64,000 bases of DNA, from positions 30,044,392 to 30,108,391 of the forward strand of contig JAMXBB010000003.1 in NCBI GenBank assembly GCA_024138015.1, in the 5' to 3' direction. Each line of letters begins with the position of its first letter. Position 1 is the stretch's first letter. A program made the translations under genes and the position numbers. The stretch comes from Lumnitzera littorea. Its lineage: Eukaryota; Streptophyta; Magnoliopsida; Myrtales; Combretaceae. Shown here piece after piece: positions 45,691-58,487 of the stretch. Under the pieces are notes generated by a model, which made no database searches, was not told where the DNA came from, and was given only the letters and a program-made list of their open reading frames with translations.

Positions 45691-46687
45691 TTTATAAGAT
45701 CATTTAAAGTTAATGTGTTTCATGTTGACTTTGTATCATTCAACTTTAAGAATATATACAAAAATATGTATTTTGATATGCTTTAATTAAATTTATATTA
45801 GTTTACCTAACTATTAGGCCCGAGATAGGTTTAGAATTCAACCATCAAATAATGTTATCTTTAAACACAAGTTAAGATAATCTATAAGGTCCAAGTCAAG
45901 TTTTGGAACATGTCTTTCATTGTTGCATTGGATTCAAAAACTAGGGAGCTAAATGGACGAATTAGGATTACAATATATGAAATATTTTGATAATTAGACG
46001 CAAAGGAAGAATCAGGTCAAAAGTAGCCAAAAGCTCATAGGCTTTCGATTTTTATTTATGATTTGAGGACCAAACTTTGGTTAAGAGCTATAATTTTTTG
46101 CATATGGAGAGTTACAAAACTCATAACATGTCAAGAAAAAACTATTTAAGTCCACTTTAGCCTAGAGCAAATCGCTTAATTTGCTACTTGACGCTATTTT
46201 GGAAGTTAAATTTGCATGTTTAGCAAGATATGAAATCGATAAAGATTAATTGTTATCTTTATGAAAGTTTATCTTGATTTTGTGGGATTGAAATTTTATT
46301 CTATCACCTTATTAGTTCTAAGGTTTTTGGACTATAAGTATTCCATGATTAAGTTACACATAAGATCTTTTCAAATTAATACAGTTTTATTCTCCACATA
46401 TTTGTGTCTCTCATGCTAAATACTGTGTTAAAAACCCAACCCAAGTGCATCCCTAATTACAAAGTTAGGGAGATATACACATCACCTAATCTTGACCTCA
46501 CATAAAGTTCATTTAGTAGTGAAGCTAAACCGTGACCTCATTTGTTTTATATATTAGAGCTATTATGCATAGAGATTGTCTACGTATAAAGATCTTCACA
46601 TTATAATGAGGGAGAGAGAGAGAGAGAGGAGATATTTGATGAAACATCAAATTTTACCTTATATAAAATGGAAACACAACATATATT
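45691..46687. other. Unassigned sequence with (GA)n microsatellite
   Basis: No coding identity. A GA-repeat microsatellite lies at 46608-46630. The LINE above probably starts within or just before this stretch, but no further domain is readable. Confidence 0.5.
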
Positions 46688-47215
46688 TAAGTGGTAGCTC
46701 TTAATAGCACAATCGATAATGCGAAATACAGAGATATAAATAATAAAGATGTGAAGCATCGAACTCAACTAGGGTAGTTGAAATGGAGAAGTGCATAAAA
46801 TATCCTATGTGATCGTAAGGTTCCCATAAAGCTTAAAACTGAATTCAACCAGATAGCTAAAAGACTAGTGATGTTTTATGGGTCTGACTGCTGAACACAG
46901 TGAATTATGTACATAAATAGAAGATGAGGGTGGTAAAAATAGGAATGTTAAGGTGGATTTACGGACATATGAGATCGGATAAGATAAGAAGCAAATACAT
47001 CAAAGAGAAAGATACGAGAAACGCTCATTAATTATAACAATTATAAGAGATGCAGGATTGAAATGATTTTTAGGCCATTCATGTCAAGTGGGGCCTTAAA
47101 TATAAAAAGGACGTATGTGGAAAAAATTAAATATGATATTACGAGAAAAGAGATCTATGTAATTGACCTAACCTAACGGGATCAATGCTTCCATATTGGT
47201 ATTGATGTTGTACCG
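46688..47215 (+). mobile_element. RTE-like LINE, 3' end of RT ORF
   Basis: The plus strand encodes, with shifts, the C-terminal part of an RTE-clade non-LTR RT: DINNKDVKHRTQLG, then LKWRSA, NILCDRKVPIKLKTEF, then VMFYGSDC and VVKIGMLRWIYGHMRSDKIR. The last two blocks match the well-known plant pattern of a CDRKVP segment followed by an MLRWMCGHTRKDKIR-type segment. About 530 bp remain. The poly-T run at 47441-47459 is not at its end, so no tail is assigned. Confidence 0.78.
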
Positions 47216-47760
47216 TGTTTTTTCTATTTTTAATTTATTATATTCCAACTATGGTCAATAATAGTAATCAAATGATGACGTTGTAAGACGACCTACTTGG
47301 ATTAATATACAATAGATGTTTAGAATGATATTATATGTGACAAGTTTATAATTATATGATTCCAATTCGTGTAAATTTACTCAAAATTGTTAATCTATAT
47401 GCTACTTATAAATTAGATTGATAATAATGGTAGTAATGAATTTTTTTTTTTTTTTTTTACATGCTAAATGAAGAATAGAATTGAATAGAGTAATCAATCA
47501 AAAATTACTATATTTAATCTATTTCAATCTATCAACTATAGTCTAAAAGTATAAACACCGGTCTTCCAATAAAATAAATTAGGTTTAATTCCCTCTTATC
47601 CTAAAGTCATATTATGTGTAATAGTTTCAAAAAAAAAATTCCATTAAACATAGAGAGATTAAATTAATGATGTTCCATCTATATAGTTAAAAATCACAAT
47701 CATGATACATGTCCGTATAATATGCATGGCAAGAAACCATCATGTATCAAATTCATGCAA
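47216..47760. other. Unassigned AT-rich sequence
   Basis: No gene seen. It contains a long T run at about 47441-47459 and an A run near 47628-47638. Confidence 0.5.
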
Positions 47761-48650
47761 GCGCGCTCACAAATGTTTGCAAAAACGTGAACACAGACGA
47801 TGCAGATTCACCGGAATTGTCACCTTAAATAAGAAACTAAACAGTGCTTTTTATCGGTGAAAAGCGTGAAAAGGTAGCTATAGTATTTGACGGAAATCAT
47901 AATGTTGGAGTTGTCACCATTTGACTAAGGATCGATACCGTAAGGGCATATCCCTCGGAAGATGCGGCCGTAGAAACAGTTTTTACTAATATTATTGAGT
48001 TCCTTTTAGCAAAAGTGACAAACACATGCCTACTTAAGTCACCTCAACATCTTATTTCTCCTATGAACAACCGAGAAAAAAAAACCCACAACGATACAAA
48101 TAGCAGTACTAGCCACATGTTTCAATCCCTCTTAGTATTGCACCGTCCATCACCATGTAGTCATAACTTTCCTTATTTTTCTCAGAACTCCAAGAAATGG
48201 AACAAGAAAAGGATTGCCATATGATGGAAGTTCTGTTCTGGGGTGGCTTCAATTCTTGGATTGGTGCTAAATGGACCATTCAGGGAAGTGAAACTATGTC
48301 TTTTTTTTCCTTCATATGATCAAATTATGTCACTTTATTGAACGGCAGGTTTTTGTTCTCCAAAAAGGGCAACCTACAACCTTTGGCATTTGGATTCCTT
48401 TGAATCCATTTTCACTTTCGGGTGATCATTTCTGCACATGGAAGCACAAGCAAGGACAGCTTATCAATAATATATCTTTTACTTTTTCTATATCAGTTCG
48501 ATTTCTATACAGTGAATAAACTTCTACTTGGTTGTATTTGTAATAATATATAAACTAGGGGATTCTGGTCGCATCATTGCTTGGAACAATTCTGTCCGTT
48601 CGAACAGGATTCCTAATGCATCAAACTAAGCTGCTGGTTCAATGGAGTTA
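47761..48650. other. Unassigned, CpG-retaining patch
   Basis: The first 215 bp hold about a dozen CpG dinucleotides (GCGCGCTC, TATCGGTG, GATCGATACCG, GCGGCCG), in contrast to the CpG-poor elements around it. Weak open stretches follow at 48015-48224 and 48316-48519 without recognisable domains. It could be remnant single-copy DNA or an unmethylated regulatory region. I do not recognise a gene. Confidence 0.4.
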
Positions 48651-51174
48651 ATATATATAGCTGTGAATTTTAAAGAGGTAATCTTATGAGATTGTGTACT
48701 AAATGACTATCTAATCATATTTGAGCTTGATCTCAAATTTTGGTAATTTTTCTTCTCAGTTTTGCTTGTTTATTCTATTTCAGTCTCCTTTTTCCTTTTC
48801 ATTTTTGGCTTGTCAATGAGGATATTTCATGTCTTTGTTTATTTTTTCCCTTTTCATGTGGAAAATGACACATCACTTCCAAGAAACCGCTACAACATCT
48901 TTTGAAAAAAATATAAACCCTAGGCATGGAGCAAAGAAATAATATTGATGTAAATGGGCCCATTTTTTGGCTTAGTAAAGCCACAAGTTGTTAATAAAGG
49001 TTGCCATGTTGCTAGTCATCGACTTCACACATCTTTGAGTAAGGACTAAACTACAATGTTTGATGTACTCTTTACCTCATTGCTTAGATATGACCCAATA
49101 AGATATTTTTTTCATTTCTGTTGGTAATGGGCACGACAGTTGATAGTGCGCACAACAGTTGGTAGCCAGCATGATAGTTTAGTGGTAAGACTGTGATTCA
49201 TTTTATTGACCCATTTTCTAATTAAGGGATTCCTTATTTTGATTTATCTGAGCAAAAATTTTATCTCTTGAAAGGCTTTGCTTGCATGTCTCAAAGAAGG
49301 GTTGTATATTTGAATCATTTTGCTCTAAGAAAATTCATCTTCAAGTGCAACTTCCAAGTCTTATAGCCAATAATGATACATATGTAACTTGTAGCTTGTA
49401 GATTGGTCACTTAAGGGGTACATACTTAAGAAGTGCTAGCTTATGCAGTCCAACATCCTATCGCTTTGAATGTCTCCCTCTTTATGTTTATTTATATTCC
49501 ATCCTTTGAGCTTTGTGGGCTTTAATTAGAAACCAATTTGTTGAATCTATTTATTGAGCTTGATTTCTATGATTGTTGGGATATGATCACTCTAAAAGAA
49601 AATATCTTCTTTCCAAACATAACCTAAGAAATATGTTTGTCTGGTTAAATTTAATATATGGTGGACTATAGTCTCTACCCACTAATGATAAGTACCTTAG
49701 AAATATATCATATGAGCTTTTTATTGTATGACCTCTTCCTAGATCATTAATACTGAAAATATACTAATATGCTATTTGGATAAATTATTAGCATATAAGT
49801 ATCAATAAAATTCTAACACTTGAAAAAATAAGTAATAGCTTTTTAAAAACTATGTATAATCTTGCATACATTCATCCAAACATGGGTAACGTATTAGTAC
49901 CATTAAAGATGTTTGTCATAATGATGAAGAACATTTACTTAAAATACACCTTTATAAAATGGCATCTTAAGTATCCTTTTTAAGAACCCCTTTATAAACA
50001 TGCTCTTACAAACTTAATGTGAAACAAATATTTCATAAATTCATTGAAGTTTTTTTCTAAAATTATGATATGGGAGATAATAGCAAAATCAAACATAGAT
50101 TAAATGGAAAATTTGGTATAGCTTGATTTAAAGTCAACATCATCATAGGGTACTATAAAAAGGGATGTTGTGATAATATAAAATCAGCTGATAACTAAAG
50201 AGAGAAAATTCATTAGTATATACATACACATATATGTAAACGGTGGATAGGTGTCAATAATTGAGCTATATAAGTGAGGTGGGTGACATTGGCTAACTCG
50301 TTTAACTCACCAAAAAATGTAGGTGAAATTTCAAACCTTCCCCCTTCCCTCTACCCCTACGACCCACCTCCCCCCTCTTGGTGGCTTGTAGACCCAAAAA
50401 ATTTAAAAAGAAAAAGGTCAGAAAAAAGTCATTAACTTGTTTTAATATAGAACTCTAAACTAAGGCAAAGAAAATAAGAAGACCTAATCTCATTTTCATA
50501 AAATTTATATTAGGAAATGTATTATAGAAAAGGAAATGAATGAAGTTTTCATTTATTCCCTTCTTGGCATATGTGTCTTTTGGCAAAGATTATAGTTCAT
50601 CTGTCTTTTATAAACGGTACCATATTAGTACATTATGTATATAAAGACAAGTTTTTTTTTTTTTCTTCACTAAATGATGTTCATGTTTCATTTTATCATT
50701 AGGTGTCAGGAAAAAAGAGTTGAAGAAGTTTTTACTCTTTGGAAAGATAAGGTCTTTTACATAAGCATTTGGAAAATAAAGAAGAAGCAAGATAAAAATA
50801 GTTTTGATGTAAGCAAACATTGTAATGAATTAATGATTCAAATTTTAAGAATTCCATAAAAGAATTATATATAAGACTAGACTAACAAATTCAAAAAATT
50901 GACATTCAAAGTCTTTTCGGCATGTATATGTTGTATATGTATGCTGTGGGATGGACAAAATAGATAAATAAAACTACTTATAATAAGATTGTCTATTTTT
51001 CTCCTTTATACAAATACTATTTCTATAAAATTTTAATTGAAAAATAACATTTATTTTCTATAGGTTTATTTTACAATGTTAAATTTATTCATTTAAAGGA
51101 AAATCTTAATGAGTTGGTAGGCTGTTGTTGTGCATTAATTTCAAAAGTCTAAATCCTGTCATAGATCAGCATTA
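48651..51174. other. Unassigned AT-rich sequence
   Basis: Non-coding by inspection. It holds a C-rich tract at 50340-50385, an AT microsatellite-like patch at 50218-50236 and a T run at 50650-50664. No LTR, TIR or domain was recognised. Confidence 0.5.
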
Positions 51175-51321
51175 TGTAACAATTAAAGATTTAACATTTT
51201 TTTGTTTTTCATATAGAAATAATGGAAAATAAATATAGATATCAACAATTATCAAATAGATAATTGAATTAGGATGTTGAATCATGTTTCAATACTATTC
51301 ACAAGAACAGAAATTAGTAAA
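51175..51321 (-). repeat. Gyp-2 3' LTR, downstream piece
   Basis: It aligns to 63107-63250: CAATTAAAGATTTA, then ATAATGGAAAATAAA, GAATCATGTTTCAATACTA and GAACAGAAATTA. The match breaks at GTAAA, where the solo LTR begins. Confidence 0.85.
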
Positions 51322-54300
51322 TGTGAGCCCCATAGTTGGCAAATAAAAATTGAGAAGATAAATTTAGGATATCAGTAAAACTAACGCGATTAACTTAAAA
51401 ACTTATGAATAGGCTCAAGACATTAGATGAGGAGATCTCATGTACCCAGATATTAAAAATATAATAAAATAATAATATATCTAAAATAGTATAATTTAAT
51501 AATATTACATATAATTTGTTGTAATCGCATAAAAATAAGTTTTGTTAGTTCGTAAATTTTTAAAGATAAATTATTTATGAAATAAAATTTATAAGGGGCA
51601 TAAAATAACATATATAATATATACGTACATGTTGTGTATATTTTTTAAGTATGTATATATATATGTATTTAGTTAAAATACCATAATATAAGTATTTTAG
51701 ACTAAAATACTTAAGAAATTAATAAAGAAATCATTTAAAAATTATGAAAAAATTTCATGGCATTTGGAATGAAGTGGTTTGGGTGTATAGAGTCCTTAAA
51801 GACAATTGTAATGTATTAAGAGTGGCTAAACATTAAAATGAAAGAAGAGAGAGAAGAAATATATCAAACTTACCCAAAAGCTTTACAAAATTTCAGCAAA
51901 ACTCTCAATCATAATCTTATATGCAAATAGAAATTGGGAAAATTAAGTTAGAGATTTGAAGATACAAGAAGAAATTTAGAAAAATTATGTAAAAATCAAG
52001 TGCAAACTGAGCTAAATAGAGTGCGTACGATTAAGGAGATGCTGGAGACAAGCAGCCATCACTAAGCGATAGTAGACCCATCGTTTAGGCTAATCGATAA
52101 GGTGGCAACCACCACTAGTAGTTGAAGCTAATTATTTTGGTGAGGTCCAAATTAGTTTGATTTTAGATAATTTTGTAAAAATATAAAAATTGCTTAGAAA
52201 ATTTTAGAAAAAAATTAGTCCTAACTATTTTCATATGTAGAATATAGGGAAAATATTATTTTGTAGAAATTTAATAGCTACAATATGCGTACTTAAGAAA
52301 TTGAAGAAATTAAATACTTTTTAATGTTAAAATAAGTAAGTCTAATGATATAGTTTTGACTCCAAAATTTTTCTATAAACTTTCCTATGTTTATACTAAA
52401 ATGTTATGAAGTGATTTTTAACGAAATTATTATCTATAATTTTTATGAATTTTTAGCCTTAAATTACAATTAAAAGTAGTATTTTTTGTAAAAATAAATG
52501 TATTCCTCTTAATAACCTCACTTACATTCTGAGTTCCACTTGTTATTAATGCATATGGTGGTGCAAGGGTGCTGTTGAAAGAGGTTTTATTGAGAGAAGT
52601 TGACCAAATTAAGTCTATGCCATTTATATGACACATTTGGTATTTTGGGAATTAAAGGAATTGGTGAGTAATGATGTGATATACTAGAAATTTGGATGTA
52701 ATGAAATTGAGTAGTATGGATTGGGATGTTATTCTAGTTAGTTTTGATTGGAGTTAGAAGTAAATGGATTAATGAAGTGATTATAAGGGAATTGGGTGAA
52801 GGTAAATGATGACTCAGAAGATTTTAGAAATGAGTTTTTAACTAGATTGATATTCAAAGGATGAATCAAAAGCAAAACTTATGAATGAAAGGAAAAATAG
52901 GAGAAGCAGAGGATTAGTTAAATGATGATTTTATTAAAAGAATCTATAGATATCAAAATCAGAGTATATCTCAAAGGAAGTTAAGAGGTACATATTCTAT
53001 TAGATATTCACTCGGAAGCTAAGTCAAAGAGAGTATTTGCAGGAACTCTGAAGTTGTGGGTCTTAGAGGAAAGTTCAAAGTGTAGATTCCTTGAAATTAA
53101 GAAGTTGATTGAACTTAGATGATATCTAAAAGGAAGTGAAGGTAAATGTTCTATTGGATATTGATTCAAAGGTTCAGTTAAAGGCAAAATTTGAAGAGAA
53201 GTGTAAACAGGGAAGGCTTAGAGATTAAGTTAAATGATAAACTCTTAAGGAATTTGAATTTGACTGGGCTTAGAAGATATTCTATTGAGAAATCTAAAAG
53301 TTGAATAAACTACATGGTCGATTCAAAAGGTGCCTTAGAGGATACTTGAAGTGAAATACATGAGTATGAGCACTCGGAAGTTGTTTCAGAAGATAATTTG
53401 TAAGAAATCTTAGGTAGTTATCAAACTTAAAGGATGATTTAGAGGATAGTCTTGTTAAAACTCTAACTTTGATATAGCTTAGAAAATAACTCAAATACTT
53501 TCTAGTTTTAGAACTTCAAGAGTAATTTAGTACAGAAATTAACTCAAAAGGTGTTTATTGAAAATCTTAATGATTTACCAACCTCAAAGATTGATGCATA
53601 AGCTAAATCTATAGTGAACTTTAATGACTATGAGGTACAGAGGATATCTTAGAAGCTTCTCTAATAAATATTTCAAGGACATTTTAACTCAAGGGATAAC
53701 TTAGGGGGTATTAAAGATATATTTCCTTGATGAAATAACTTTAATTCCCTATATTAATGGCAACATAACTTATAAATTTAGTTATAAATCAACTTAATTT
53801 ATAGGGAATGAGCAAGTAAATGATTTTCTATGTTTTATGTAGTTACTAGCATAACAAATTGACTAAATTTATAGGGAATTTTCAAAAATGGGATAAATGA
53901 ACAATCAAGTTAGCGAGTGATTAAATTCTAGGTAAGTGGAATCAGTACTTCGAAGTATTATTAAGAATACTTGGAGACCTTAGTAGATGTCTTGCTTATG
54001 CATGTAAGCTAGTAATCTGTGTGGATATGTGCTTGAATATTGTATTGCAATTGTAGAGTACTAGACTACCTATATTTGTTGCTTTATGATGTTGTTTGCT
54101 TTGAATTATTTGAAATTTCTTAATTACCTTAAGGGGTAAACTAATTCAATCCTAACTTAACTTCTAATCGAACCTACATCGTAACCCACTAAGGTAAGAC
54201 GATTAGGAAGTTCGAGCTAAACATGAACCGTTTAATGAAGATAATAAAAATAGTCATTTCCCCACCCTTAGTCGAACTAAGTAATAGGAAAGGAAGTCGT

Positions 54301-55098
54301 GGCAAGATTAAAGACTATGATTCAAAGGTAATCTTAGTCAGAGCATGTTTCTCCATTGTACAAGCCATAGTTTAGTGACCAATTCATGAAGTGCACGGCA
54401 TAAAACTCCTCAAAACTCGTATTAGAGCGAGTGTAATTTCTCTGATCTTATGATGACCGATCAACATTGTGCAATAGCATTTACTTAAACATGCATTGCA
54501 TCTAATTAACCTTGTTTGAAAACCTTAACTGCTTAATGATTAATATGCACTATTGTCTCCATCCCACTTATTGAGTAGACTGACCAACGTTATACCAAAT
54601 TCCAAGAAGACTAAAAAATGGGGTCAGAGAGTAAGATTCAATACTAATGGGTTGTGCTCTTAATTACTTATCAGATTTCCTAACTTATATGGAAACTAAT
54701 AGGGTCTCTATTAGTAACTCTCTAGTTTTCAATTATGGATGCTGTTACTATACTCTATTAACATATGATCTTTTATAAACCTTTAATTAATCATTCTATT
54801 TTCTCAAATCAATTTACTTTTAAAACTTTTTGTTGAAATTGAGATGATATATTCTAAAAGATTTGTAAAGCTTAATTTTCTCTATCATTTGAGCCATAAG
54901 TTCATTTTTCAAAGCTATTTTGAAGTGCTACAACATAGGTTGATATCTATTAGACTTAGAATTAGGATGGCTCATAGCAAGGCAATGGTAAATACCTTGT
55001 GTAAGCTATACCTGCACTAGCAGCTAAGTAATTAGCTTCTAGCTTAGGTTGGTTTTGTACGGTGGAGTTATTACGACTCTCTAATTTGGGGCATGACA
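51322..55098 (+). mobile_element. 3.78-kb solo LTR (Del/Tekay-like)
   Basis: It runs from TGTGAGCCCCATAG to TTTGGGGCATGACA and is flanked by the imperfect 5-bp duplication GTAAA (51317-51321) and ATAAA (55099-55103). The uninterrupted sister LTR at 63107-63738 shows the empty site (AATTAATAAAAGTATAAC). No internal coding region, primer site or second LTR was found, so this is best read as a solo LTR left by LTR-LTR recombination. Its segment 54255-54600 aligns to 32825-33150 of the large LTR in Tat-3b. It contains long AT-rich stretches with no genes. Confidence 0.82.
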
Positions 55099-55496
55099 AT
55101 AAAGGTATAACTAAAGAGAGGCTAATAATGCTATACCAACCAATCTAATTATAAAACACAGTCAAAAGAGTTTATGAGATCACTAGGTCTCTCAATATGA
55201 ATAATAAGGTTCAAAATCTTAGAGAAAGTAATAATATTAGGAACAATGATAAGCTGCTAAAAGAATAACAAGTCAACACTTAAATACTAACCTTAGTAGA
55301 ATGGCAAGGTTGTAAATAAGACAGTCTCTCAATTGGCAAATAATATAAAATAAATATAAAAGTCATCAAAAGAACACGATCAAAGCACAACCGAATTCTA
55401 AGGCATGTATCTCTCACTTCTCAAAAATACTTACTTCTTCCTCTTGCAATCCTCCTTATACTTTAGAGTTGATTTAAGGACCTTTGGATCACATCA
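55099..55496 (-). repeat. Gyp-2 3' LTR, upstream piece
   Basis: It continues the alignment with 63250-63738: GGTATAACTAAAG, AGTAATAATATTAGGAACAA, TTAGTAGAAT, CAATCCTCCTTATACTTTAG. It begins (minus strand) TGATGTGATCC next to the polypurine tract. It lacks about 100 bp present in the other LTR. Confidence 0.85.
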
Positions 55497-55960
55497 TTTC
55501 TCCACCACCCTTTGTTAGAAAGGATTCACCCTCAAATTTGCTACTTTTCTCTACACAGATTTAAGACTTTCTTTTATAGCTCAACCTTCTTCACTTTAAG
55601 CAAACTCATGGGCATCATTATAATCTTCTTCCTATCCTTCGTAAGAGTACATGAGTTTTGGAATCCATCAAATATAACTCCCTTATTAGATTGCCATGGT
55701 CTCCCAAATATTATGCCTATTGCATCCATGTGTACTACATGGTAGGTTATCTCATCAATGTACACTCCTATGACAATTGGCACCCTAACCCACTTATTCA
55801 TCCACATTACTCCTTTATATCCAAGACAAAGTAAGTCATATGGTCTTGGAAGCCACTCACTTCTCAATCCGAAGTGATGAGTGAAGGTAATAGAAATCGA
55901 ATTTTCATAACTTCCTCCATCCACACTGAAGGAACATGGCTTACCTTCATTATCCCTTAG
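55497..55960 (-). pseudogene. Gyp-2 aspartic protease (active site changed), fused to pol end
   Basis: The open minus-strand block 55574-55924 carries FGLRSEWLPRPYDLLCL, then WVRVPIVIGVYIDEITYHVV, then IIFGRPWQSNKGVIFDGFQN. This is the standard second half of gypsy protease (HPxPYKL and GRPWQ motifs). The catalytic triad position reads D-G-G (VDGGSYEN). After KVEL the frame meets the last pol residues, so RT through integrase were deleted as one block. Confidence 0.8.
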
Positions 55961-57197
55961 GTGTTATATAAATTTTCCCTCTACCTGGTTCTTCTAAACT
56001 CTTTAGTATTACATGTTGCCAATCTGGTAACATAAGTGGGAACGTCTCTCCTCTAGTATCCCCATCTAGTCCATCTTCTCAATATCAAATTATGTTAATC
56101 TCTCTATAGCATCTATGACAACTTCCTCAGTGTCTTTATAAATAACCACAACCTTATGGTTAGGACATCAAGCATCAACATATCCATATCCCTAACATTT
56201 AAAATAGTAAACCTATTTAGGTCTTCATTAGGAACTTCCTAAACATTTGGCCTTCTAGTGGGCATCATCAGCATGTTTCCCTTTAATTTATATTCTATCT
56301 ACATGCTTAAACTCAGACTATTCACTTACCTTCTCACCTGCTATACCTTGATTTTCTTCAAGAAAGGCATCCCTTATGGAAGCACATTTAGATATTACTA
56401 GATTCACAGAAACTTCTTTATGCCTCTACCTTTCAACTTTAATTGCTAGCTAAATTGCATCTTCTAAAGTTACAAATTTGTAGAGCTCAATGATTTCACT
56501 AATCTCAAGCCTCAATCCTGTAAAAAATCTAATGATAGTTCGCTCAAAAGACTCAAATACTTCATACTCAATTAGCAATAGTTCAAACTCTTTCACATAT
56601 TCTACAACACTCATATTACCCTATTTAATGTTCTAAAGCTTCATATATAGACCTTGCTTATGGTCTTCTAACATAAACCTCCTACACATCACCTGCTTCA
56701 TTTCTGCCATGAAATAACATTACCTTCTCCCCTCCTTCTCCACTAAGTGATTAAATTCCCCCACCATATAGTAACATATCTTATAAAATCAAGTGCTAGC
56801 AACCTAACCTTCATCTCTTCATCATACTTATAGCATTCAAATAGTTTCTCAATCTAAGCTCCTAGTCGAAATAATCATCTATAGTTTCCTTTAAATTTCA
56901 GAATTCAAAGCTTAATGATGTTTAAACCTCGATTTTGCCTTACTATCTCACATGAGGTTCATCTGTAACTCCATTTACTTCTAACTCTTCACCAAATACT
57001 AGATCTTGTACCATCTCTCTCAAGGCTACATATTCCTCCTAAGTACTCTGCATCTACTCAATCTTCTCTAAACATTATTATCAACATTCATTGGACTCAG
57101 TATGCTCAGCATTCTATGTGCCAGCATCTCTATATACATTACCCAACACTTATACACTTACTCTACATGCCTCAATCAAATTTCTCATGTTAGGCAA
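55961..57197 (-). pseudogene. Gyp-2 gag, main part (broken)
   Basis: The minus strand shows the gypsy Gag core ILKFKGNYR, then IEKLFECYKYDEEMKVRLLA and DFIRYVTIWWGNL (about 56720-56910). A degraded zinc knuckle (YYFKC.GYGY then CPNHKVVV) lies at about 56150-56210. This is the same Gag family as Gyp-1. Ath-1 interrupts it at 57198; the N-terminal part continues beyond 61151. Confidence 0.78.
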
Positions 57198-58487
57198 TGA
57201 TAAGCTAACCACTACTTTTAAAATAAAAGTGTATTTTATACTAGCAAGTACACTAAGTCATGTATGTAATAATAAAAGACTAGTGAGAGTAGGTCATTCT
57301 TACAGGGATTAATACTAGCTTTTGGCTATATTAGTTCTACCTATATCTAGGCAAACTGAAATACACTAAAATAAAAGAATGTAAATCTACTCCTAATTAA
57401 TGTAAAATATTAAATCTATTTCTAATTAAGAGAAAGAATATATAGGAAATCAACACCTTAAAAGATTAAATCAATGAACTAGCAAATTGGAATATCGAGA
57501 TATAATGTTAAAGATCATGATATTAAACTATACCATAATTGACTATTAAATCCTTGATTAGTTTAGATTATTTTTTTTTATTTCTCTCTTGAGTCATCAA
57601 AGTAATAAAGTATAAAATCACCTTCTCTTAAAGTGTGAATTATCCTAATTAATTAACTAAGTCTTCCTATCTCTAGAAAAGATTATGTAGTTAATTAATC
57701 GATTTATATTCTAAGCCCTAACTTAATTACAATGCATTATCTCCAACATCTTACATGTAATCTAATGTTAGTATGCCATAGAATTGATTGAATTAATTTT
57801 ATTGCTTTTAGATTTTAACCCAATCTAACATACATTCCACAATTAATAAAATGCATACTCGATGACAAGAATATCGAGAATACCAATGTTCAAATATTTA
57901 ATATAGAAATATCAAAAATCCATTAATCCAATATCCCAACAAAGAAAACTAATTCATAATTATATAAATCACGTAAACTACAAAGGAAATAAAGAAATTC
58001 ATAAATAAAAATTGAGAAATAGATAAAGAAGACTTATTGTTTATCATAGAAATAAAAAATCCCTAGCCTTCAATCTTTATATGAATTAACTCTTTCGTTT
58101 GTAATCTGTGTCGATCCGTCTAATTATTTACAAGAAAATTAAAGAAAACTAAAAAAAAAAAACTACTCTATGATAAACATGGAAGAAGTCAACTTTATGA
58201 ATAAATGCTTTTGTTTACAAGGCCTTTGTAATCTATTTATATGACATAGAATCTTGAAATATATCTCCCGCATATCTTTTTAAAATAATCTCCCAATTGT
58301 CCATGCAATTAAAAGAGATGTAGCTAGAATATTTCAATGGCATAACGTAAATCTTCTCAATTATTTCCTTAAAGCTTGAAATCAAAATATTATCTAATTA
58401 AGCACCAAATATCCACAAAATATCCATAAAAATATCAAAAACACCATAAAAACCTATTCAAAAATATATGTAATAAAGCATTTATCA
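57198..58487 (-). repeat. Ath-1 3' LTR
   Basis: 1290 bp, TG..CA ends, aligned throughout to 59922-61150 with indels near its right end. Confidence 0.88.

Noticed and set aside
47441..47459. Poly-T as the tail of a minus-strand LINE
   Set aside because: No LINE coding sequence was found to its right; the RTE fragment to its left is on the plus strand.
48015..48519. Small ORFs near the CpG-rich patch as a host gene
   Set aside because: Short, no recognisable domain, no convincing exon pattern.
49165..49215. tRNA-like A-box phrase (GATAGTTTAGTGGTAAGACTG)
   Set aside because: No matching B box or cloverleaf arms follow; the next bases do not give a GGTTCRA-type motif.
55574..55924. 116-codon ORF as a host gene
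   Set aside because: Its GRPWQ and PRPYDLL segments are gypsy protease.
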